DNA of 17,064 nucleotides from an uncultured Collinsella sp. (lineage in GTDB: Bacteria; Actinomycetota; Coriobacteriia; Coriobacteriales; Coriobacteriaceae): contig CAJLAN010000009.1 in the NCBI GenBank assembly GCA_905204635.1, forward strand, positions 1-17,064. Direction: 5' to 3'. This document shows, in pieces, positions 13,185-17,064 of this stretch. The first letter of the stretch is position 1; each line of letters begins with the position of its first letter. The notes below the pieces were generated by a model. That model was not told where the DNA came from and did no database searches. It saw only the letters and a list, made by a program, of their open reading frames with translations. The translations under genes were made by a program, and so were the position numbers.

Positions 13185-14537
13185 TTATGCCTCCTCGACG
13201 GGATCGACGGATAGGACAATCTCGCTGGCACCCAGGTCGAGCGCTTGTTGGATGACCTTTGCCGGCAGTGGGAAGCTTTCCATAACGCTCGGCTTAAACG
13301 CGCGGACCTTGCCGGCGAACAGCTCCTTGCCGTCGGCTAGGATTCGTACGCGGGCGGCGTCGACGGGTCGGCGCACGCGGAAGTTGAGTCTGGTGAGTGT
13401 CACAGTCGTAATGCGTCCCGGCAGCGCGTAGCCCGCGATGCCGGCAGGGGAGACAGTGAGCTCCCAGTCCGGAACGGTGCCCGCGTCGGTCCCCAGCGCG
13501 TACGTCGCTGCAGCTGCGCCAGCCCTCTCGGACTCGGTCGTCACGTTTTCGGCCAAGTCGTGCACGTGCAGCACGTTGCCGCAGGCAAAGATGCCCGGCA
13601 CGTCCGTCTGCAGGCTCTGGTCCACCACGGCGCCGCGCGTGCGTGGGTCCAGCTCCACGCCCGCGGCAACCGAAAGCTCGTTCTCGGGAATCAGGCCCAC
13701 CGAAAGCAGCAGTGTGTCGCACGGAACAATGCGCTCGGTCCCCGGAATGGGCGCCAGGTGCTCGTCGACTTGACTCACCTCGACGGCTTCCACACGGTCG
13801 TGCCCGATCACGCGTGTGACGGTGGTGGACAGATGCAGCGGAATGCCAAAGTCGTCCAGACAGTTCTTTACATTGCGGCGCAGCCCGTTGGCGTACGGCA
13901 TGAGCTCGTACACGCCCTCGACCGAAATTCCCTCGAGCGTGCAGCGACGTGCCATGATCAGCCCGATGTCGCCCGAGCCCAAGATGACAGCGCGCGAGCC
14001 GGGCTTGAGATTTTCGATATTGATGTATCGCTGCGCCAGGCCCGCCGTAAACACGCCGGCGGGTCGGCTGCCGGGGATCTTGATCTCGCTGCGTGTGCGC
14101 TCACGGCAACCCATGGCAAGGACGATTGCGTGCCCGGTGAGCTGCAGCATGCCGGCAGGGCTCATGAGCGTGACGGTGTGGACCGCAGTGTCAACCGCAG
14201 ACTCGCCTGAATCAATCCCAACCACCATGCTGTTCAGGAACAGCGTAATGTCGGTTGCGTGCACCTGGTCGATAAAGCGCTGCGCGTACTCGGGACCGGT
14301 GAGCTCCTGTTTAAAGTGCGACAAGCCAAAGCCGGGGTGGATGCACTGGCGGAGGATGCCGCCCAGGTGCTGCTCGCGCTCCACGATGGCCACGCGTGCC
14401 TCTGCCTTATGCGCGGCCAGCGCGGCCGCCATGCCGGCAGGTCCGCCGCCGATAACGACCACGTCGAAGGCCTGCGTCGACACCGACGTTACAGTTCCGG
14501 CCTCCGCGCGTTCGTCGCGCATATCAAACGTCGCCAT
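13185..14537 (-). CDS. FAD/NAD(P)-dependent oxidoreductase of the glycerol-3-phosphate operon
   Basis: This 450-residue flavoprotein of the pyridine-nucleotide disulfide reductase superfamily likely moves electrons between the partner dehydrogenase and NAD(P) or another carrier. Seen: an FAD-binding motif GGGPAGMAAAL at 30-40; GGILRQCIHPGFGL at 59-72, diagnostic for this subfamily, with Cys65; a second dinucleotide motif ILGSGDIG at 185-192 for NAD(P); and GIFACGNVLHVHD at 315-327 near the flavin. Start ATG at 14537 lies one base after the upstream stop, with an AAGGGGG-type site about 10 bases ahead inside the upstream gene. The first ~22 residues before FDVVVIGGG are extra, so a later start is possible. 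The subfamily is sometimes annotated as the glycerol-3-phosphate dehydrogenase B-like partner, but it is not homologous over its length to classical GlpB as far as I can judge. Confidence 0.88.
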   Translation of the reverse strand: MATFDMRDERAEAGTVTSVSTQAFDVVVIGGGPAGMAAALAAHKAEARVAIVEREQHLGGILRQCIHPGFGLSHFKQELTGPEYAQRFIDQVHATDITLFLNSMVVGIDSGESAVDTAVHTVTLMSPAGMLQLTGHAIVLAMGCRERTRSEIKIPGSRPAGVFTAGLAQRYINIENLKPGSRAVILGSGDIGLIMARRCTLEGISVEGVYELMPYANGLRRNVKNCLDDFGIPLHLSTTVTRVIGHDRVEAVEVSQVDEHLAPIPGTERIVPCDTLLLSVGLIPENELSVAAGVELDPRTRGAVVDQSLQTDVPGIFACGNVLHVHDLAENVTTESERAGAAAATYALGTDAGTVPDWELTVSPAGIAGYALPGRITTVTLTRLNFRVRRPVDAARVRILADGKELFAGKVRAFKPSVMESFPLPAKVIQQALDLGASEIVLSVDPVEEA

Positions 14538-14538
14538 C

Positions 14539-15993
14539 CTAGCGCACCCCCTTCAAAGGTCCCTCGACCAGCCAGGAGCCGGCGTCCTCCAGTAATACCT
14601 CGCTGGGGTCGCAGCCCAGCTCGCGGGCAAGGATCGCAACCACGCGGCTCTGGCAAAAGCCACTTTGACACCGACCCATGCCGGCACGACAGCGGCGCTT
14701 GACGCCCTCGACCGAAATCGCGCCCGGGTGGCGTCGGATTGCGGCCACAATCTCGGCCTCGGGCACCGTCTCGCAGCGGCAGACAATCTGTCCCCACGCG
14801 GGGTTGGACTTGATTAGCTCCTCCTTGCGCGCCAGCGGTGCGCGGTCAAAGTCGTCCGGCGCACGGCGAATCGGGTTCCAGTCCGCCCGCTCGTGCAGTT
14901 CCACGCCCGCCTCGCGCATCACAAGCTCTATGCGCTCGGCAATGGCCGGGGCGCTCGCCACGCCCGGCGACTGAATGCCTGCCGCCTGGAACAGCCCCGG
15001 AACCACGACCGACTGTCCAATAAAGAAGTCGTTCGTTCCCTGAATGACCGGCCGCCCGCCGGCAAATGCGCGCACCACGCGGCGCGTATCCAGATCGGGC
15101 ACCAGCTTGCGTGCACCGGTCAGCAGCGCGTTTACATCGCTCGCATAGGTCTGTGTGTCACCCGGCTCGCGCACGGCAGCCGTGGCGGTGATCACGGTGT
15201 TGCCGTGCACGGTGCCCGTGACGATAACACCCTTCGACACCGGCGTCGGCACGGGGTAGAGCGGCATGAGCGTGCGCGGTTCCTTGTCCAGCACCACGAT
15301 GTTGCCCTGACGCCAGACCATCTGGAACTCCTCAGCGCCCGCCATATGCGAGATGTCAGCGGCTCCGTTGCCCGCGGCGTTGATCAGATAGCGGCAGCGC
15401 ACGTTGCCAGCGGGGGTCGCCAGTGTAAAGCGCGCGTCGTCGCCCGAGCGCGCGACTTCAATCGCTTCCACCGGTGCGGAGCGCATAAACGTCACCCCGT
15501 TGGCCACGGCGTTCTCCAGCGCGGCGATGGCAACCTCAAACGGATCGACAAACCCAGTCGAGGGGCACCACAACGCGCACGTTGCATCGGCACTGGCGCG
15601 CGGCTCTAATTCGTGGATGCGGTCGGGTCCGACGATTGACAGCTCGGGCACACCGTTGGCAAGGCCATTGCTTCGCAGCTGCTCCAGATGCGCGCGGTCC
15701 TCGTCGTTAAAGCCCAACACCATCGAACCGGTGCGGCGGAACAAAAAGCCTAGCTCCTGGGCCCACGTGCCATATAGCTCGCAACCACGGGCGTTGACCT
15801 GCGCCTTGACCGTGCCCGGCGCCGGATCGTAGCCGGCGTGCACCAGGCCGCCGTTGGCCTTCGATGCGCCCAGCGCAATATCGTTAGCCGCCTCGACCAC
15901 GCAAATGGAAAGGTCAAACCGCGCGAGCTGCCGCGCGATGGCACATCCGGTGATGCCCGCGCCGACAATCGCGATATCAAACGTTTCTGTCAC
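14539..15993 (-). CDS. Glycerol-3-phosphate dehydrogenase-like FAD protein with BFD [2Fe-2S] domain
   Basis: This 484-residue DAO-family flavoprotein probably oxidises glycerol 3-phosphate to dihydroxyacetone phosphate. Seen: an N-terminal FAD motif DIAIVGAGITGCAIA at 6-20; GASKANGGLVHAGYD at 42-56, typical of GlpA/GlpO-like enzymes; STGFVDPFEV at 145-154; and a C-terminal BFD-like ferredoxin domain with C405-x-C407 and C442-x4-C447 as [2Fe-2S] ligands, plus Cys435. Start is GTG at 15993: GGGAGG ends 4-5 bases upstream and the frame opens with T-E-T-F just ahead of the FAD fold. It is the first gene of a compact minus-strand operon with one- and three-base gaps. Substrate is inferred from family and neighbours; no glpK or glpF is in the window, so L-2-hydroxyglutarate-like or other hydroxy acids remain possible. 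Confidence 0.85.
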   Translation of the reverse strand: MTETFDIAIVGAGITGCAIARQLARFDLSICVVEAANDIALGASKANGGLVHAGYDPAPGTVKAQVNARGCELYGTWAQELGFLFRRTGSMVLGFNDEDRAHLEQLRSNGLANGVPELSIVGPDRIHELEPRASADATCALWCPSTGFVDPFEVAIAALENAVANGVTFMRSAPVEAIEVARSGDDARFTLATPAGNVRCRYLINAAGNGAADISHMAGAEEFQMVWRQGNIVVLDKEPRTLMPLYPVPTPVSKGVIVTGTVHGNTVITATAAVREPGDTQTYASDVNALLTGARKLVPDLDTRRVVRAFAGGRPVIQGTNDFFIGQSVVVPGLFQAAGIQSPGVASAPAIAERIELVMREAGVELHERADWNPIRRAPDDFDRAPLARKEELIKSNPAWGQIVCRCETVPEAEIVAAIRRHPGAISVEGVKRRCRAGMGRCQSGFCQSRVVAILARELGCDPSEVLLEDAGSWLVEGPLKGVR

Positions 15994-16010
15994 AGTGCCT
16001 CCCAGACAAG

Positions 16011-16025
16011 TTGACAGGCCGTCAA
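16011..16025. promoter_or_regulatory. Operator-like palindrome upstream of the operon
   Basis: TTGAC-AGGCC-GTCAA is a perfect 5-bp inverted repeat with a 5-base spacer, about 18 bases upstream of the operon's GTG start, where a repressor could act. On the plus strand TTGACA at 16011-16016 is also a perfect -35 hexamer, with TCCTAC 17 bases on or TATCCT 15 bases on as poor -10 candidates, which could drive transcription toward the hairpin array. Both readings are tentative. Confidence 0.35.
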
Positions 16026-16097
16026 TAAGACTATCCTACGGTCTACACACCTCCAGCGCAGCGGCAATGCGGCGAACAGCCCCGCAACACCCGCCAA

Positions 16098-16143
16098 CGG
16101 CAGACGAGGGGAGACCCGGTAACGTCGACGACTTCGTCTGCCG
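16098..16143. repeat. Hairpin with 10-bp stem in the 15994-16559 gap
   Basis: CGGCAGACGA at 16098-16107 is perfectly complementary to TCGTCTGCCG at 16134-16143, enclosing 26 bases. It lies between the operon promoter region and the 57-bp array. Role unknown. Confidence 0.6.
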
Positions 16144-16162
16144 GCTCTAACGTCTGAGTTTT

Positions 16163-16219
16163 GTCTCGATTTGTAACAGGTAGACCCATTTTTGACGAGT
16201 TATTGTTACAGATCGAGAC
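16163..16219. repeat. 57-bp palindromic unit 1 of a four-unit array
   Basis: GTCTCGATTTGTAACA at 16163-16178 and TGTTACAGATCGAGAC at 16204-16219 are inverted arms matching at 15 of 16, the exception being a possible G-U pair; the centre is 25 bases. Units follow at 16244, 16324 and 16404. Confidence 0.9.
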
Positions 16220-16243
16220 ATTGGTCTGGCGGGCCCTCCGTTT

Positions 16244-16300
16244 GTCTTGATTTGTAACAGTAAGAGGGGAATTTCGGTCCTAACTGTTACAGATCAAGAC
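16244..16300. repeat. 57-bp palindromic unit 2
   Basis: GTCTTGATTTGTAACA at 16244-16259 and TGTTACAGATCAAGAC at 16285-16300 match at 15 of 16. Relative to unit 1, the fifth base changes C to T in the left arm and G to A in the right, a compensatory pair. Confidence 0.9.
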
Positions 16301-16323
16301 TGAAGTCGGGGAGGGATTCTTCT

Positions 16324-16380
16324 GTCTCGGTCTGTAACATCTAGGGACCATTTTGGGGTCTAGATGTTACAGATTTAGAT
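16324..16380. repeat. 57-bp palindromic unit 3
   Basis: GTCTCGGTCTGTAACA at 16324-16339 and TGTTACAGATTTAGAT at 16365-16380; the inner part pairs well and is extended by TCTAG/CTAGA, but the outer bases pair poorly. The right arm instead pairs almost perfectly with the left arm of unit 4. Confidence 0.88.
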
Positions 16381-16403
16381 GAATCTATCAGTCGGTTTGG
16401 AAT

Positions 16404-16460
16404 GTCTAAATCTGTAACAGGTGGACCTGTTTTTGCCGAGTATCTGTTACAGATTGAGAT
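16404..16460. repeat. 57-bp palindromic unit 4
   Basis: GTCTAAATCTGTAACA at 16404-16419 and TGTTACAGATTGAGAT at 16445-16460 match at 14 of 16. The centre resembles that of unit 1 (AACAGGTRGACC, then a T run and GACGAG or GCCGAG). Confidence 0.88.
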
Positions 16461-16515
16461 GTTTGTGTCCGCGCCAGCCCCGCCCCTAGCCGTAGTCCCA
16501 TATAAACAAACCCCG

Positions 16516-16524
16516 TGGTAAACT
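16516..16524 (+). promoter_or_regulatory. Possible extended -10 promoter of the zinc-ribbon membrane gene
   Basis: TGGTAAACT fits an extended -10 (TG-N-TAnnnT) about 36 bases before the start codon; no good -35 is seen upstream. It lies after the hairpin array, which would then be outside this transcript. Confidence 0.3.
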
Positions 16525-16559
16525 TGAGCGAGCTGTAAATATTCCGAAAGGTACCCGTA

Positions 16560-16991
16560 ATGTCCAAGTACATCTCCGAGCTTATGTCGCCGCAGCTTAT
16601 GGGCGTCGTCTATGCTTTCGTTGGCTTTATCATCGCCCTGTATGTGCTGTCGGTCGTCTATGTGTTCATCGACGCTCGCCGACGCGGCGCCAGCGCCTAC
16701 GTGGCATGGGGCATCATCGCCCTCATCCCGTTTGTGGGCCTTATCGCCTACCTGGTCCTGCGCCCGCATTCCTACGCGGCGGACCGCGAGGAGCAGGAGC
16801 TGGACATGGCCCTGCGCGAGCGCCAGCTTGCCCAGTACGGCACCTGCCCGCAGTGCGGCGCGCCTATCGAGAAGGACTTCGTCGTCTGCCCGGTGTGCGA
16901 CACCCAGGTTCGCAACGTCTGCCCCAGCTGCCATCGCCCGCTCGATGCGCACTGGAAAGTCTGCCCCTACTGCCGAACTCGCATCCAGTAA
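16560..16991 (+). CDS. PLDc_N-like two-helix membrane protein with double zinc ribbon
   Basis: This 143-residue protein has two membrane helices at about residues 13-37 and 47-67, joined by the basic segment DARRRGA. The RRRGASAYVAWGIIALIPFVGLIAYLVLRP stretch (given here only as spanning residues 40-69) resembles the PLDc_N domain found ahead of cardiolipin synthase catalytic domains; no HKD catalytic motif follows. A charged, likely helical linker at 73-92 leads to two cytoplasmic zinc ribbons: C96-x2-C99 with C110-x2-C113, and C121-x2-C124 with C135-x2-C138. ATG at 16560 has AAAGG 8 bases upstream. Function is unknown; zinc-ribbon tails on small membrane proteins often mediate protein or nucleic-acid contacts. 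It is the last gene, and 16992-17064 shows nothing further. Confidence 0.85.
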   Translation: MSKYISELMSPQLMGVVYAFVGFIIALYVLSVVYVFIDARRRGASAYVAWGIIALIPFVGLIAYLVLRPHSYAADREEQELDMALRERQLAQYGTCPQCGAPIEKDFVVCPVCDTQVRNVCPSCHRPLDAHWKVCPYCRTRIQ

Positions 16992-17064
16992 CGCATCCAT
17001 CGCCGGGCCGGCCGCAAGCCACGGGCACCGCGCGTCCCGCGCAAGCCACACGCGCAACCCGCCC

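Noticed and set aside
16176..16184. CAGGTAGAC shared by unit 1 of the array and the cores of elements A and B
   Set aside because: A 9-base match is expected by chance among windows of this size, and the flanks do not align.
16163..16460. CRISPR-like array
   Set aside because: Units are palindromic, diverged from one another, 57 bp long with variable centres, and separators are only 23-24 bp; no cas genes are nearby.

Overview
The window looks like a chromosomal segment of a fairly high-GC Coriobacteriia member, most probably Collinsella or a close relative. Three things suggest this: the GC-rich codon use, a very large secreted Ig-repeat protein ending in an LPxTG-like LAETG anchor, and intergenic spaces crowded with palindromic elements. 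The genus call is inference from gene style; no search was run.

Layout, left to right. Positions 1-2565 (+) carry a valyl-tRNA synthetase gene that lacks only its N-terminal codons because the window starts inside it. 2566-2839 is an intergenic space with a long nested palindrome and a weak terminator-like hairpin. 2840-4183 (+) is folC (dihydrofolate/folylpolyglutamate synthase). 4184-4416 holds a 67-bp palindrome and a structured leader that could mask a ribosome binding site. 4417-10869 (+) encodes a 2150-residue surface protein: signal peptide, about 22 Big_4-like Ig repeats, one Big_2-like domain, charged linker, LAETG, membrane segment and basic tail. Its last seven repeats form a two-domain super-repeat with an exact 504-bp period. 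10870-11210 holds its terminator, a 162-bp element with long inverted arms, the terminator of the gene on the other strand, and a REP-like hairpin. 11211-12299 (-) is an M24 Xaa-Pro peptidase. 12300-12782 is gene-free and repeat-rich. 12783-15993 (-) is a tight three-gene operon: a glycerol-3-phosphate dehydrogenase-like flavoprotein with a BFD-type [2Fe-2S] domain, a FAD/NAD(P) disulfide-reductase-like oxidoreductase, and a small Cys-rich DUF1667 protein. 15994-16559 is gene-free and contains four 57-bp palindromic units at an 80-81 bp period. 16560-16991 (+) encodes a small membrane protein with a PLDc_N-like hairpin of two membrane segments and two zinc ribbons.

The operon at 12783-15993 should act together in oxidising glycerol 3-phosphate (or a similar substrate) and passing electrons through FeS and FAD centres to NAD(P) or another acceptor. 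The other genes are housekeeping (valS, folC, peptidase) or surface/adhesion related.

The most unusual material is non-coding. At least three families of palindromes recur here: 67-bp units at 4198 and 12658, roughly 160-bp units at 11002 and 12457, and 57-bp units at 16163-16460. In each family, copies differ in arm sequence but remain self-complementary, as expected when secondary structure (RNA or cruciform DNA) rather than primary sequence is maintained. No tRNA, rRNA, insertion-sequence transposase or CRISPR array was found.
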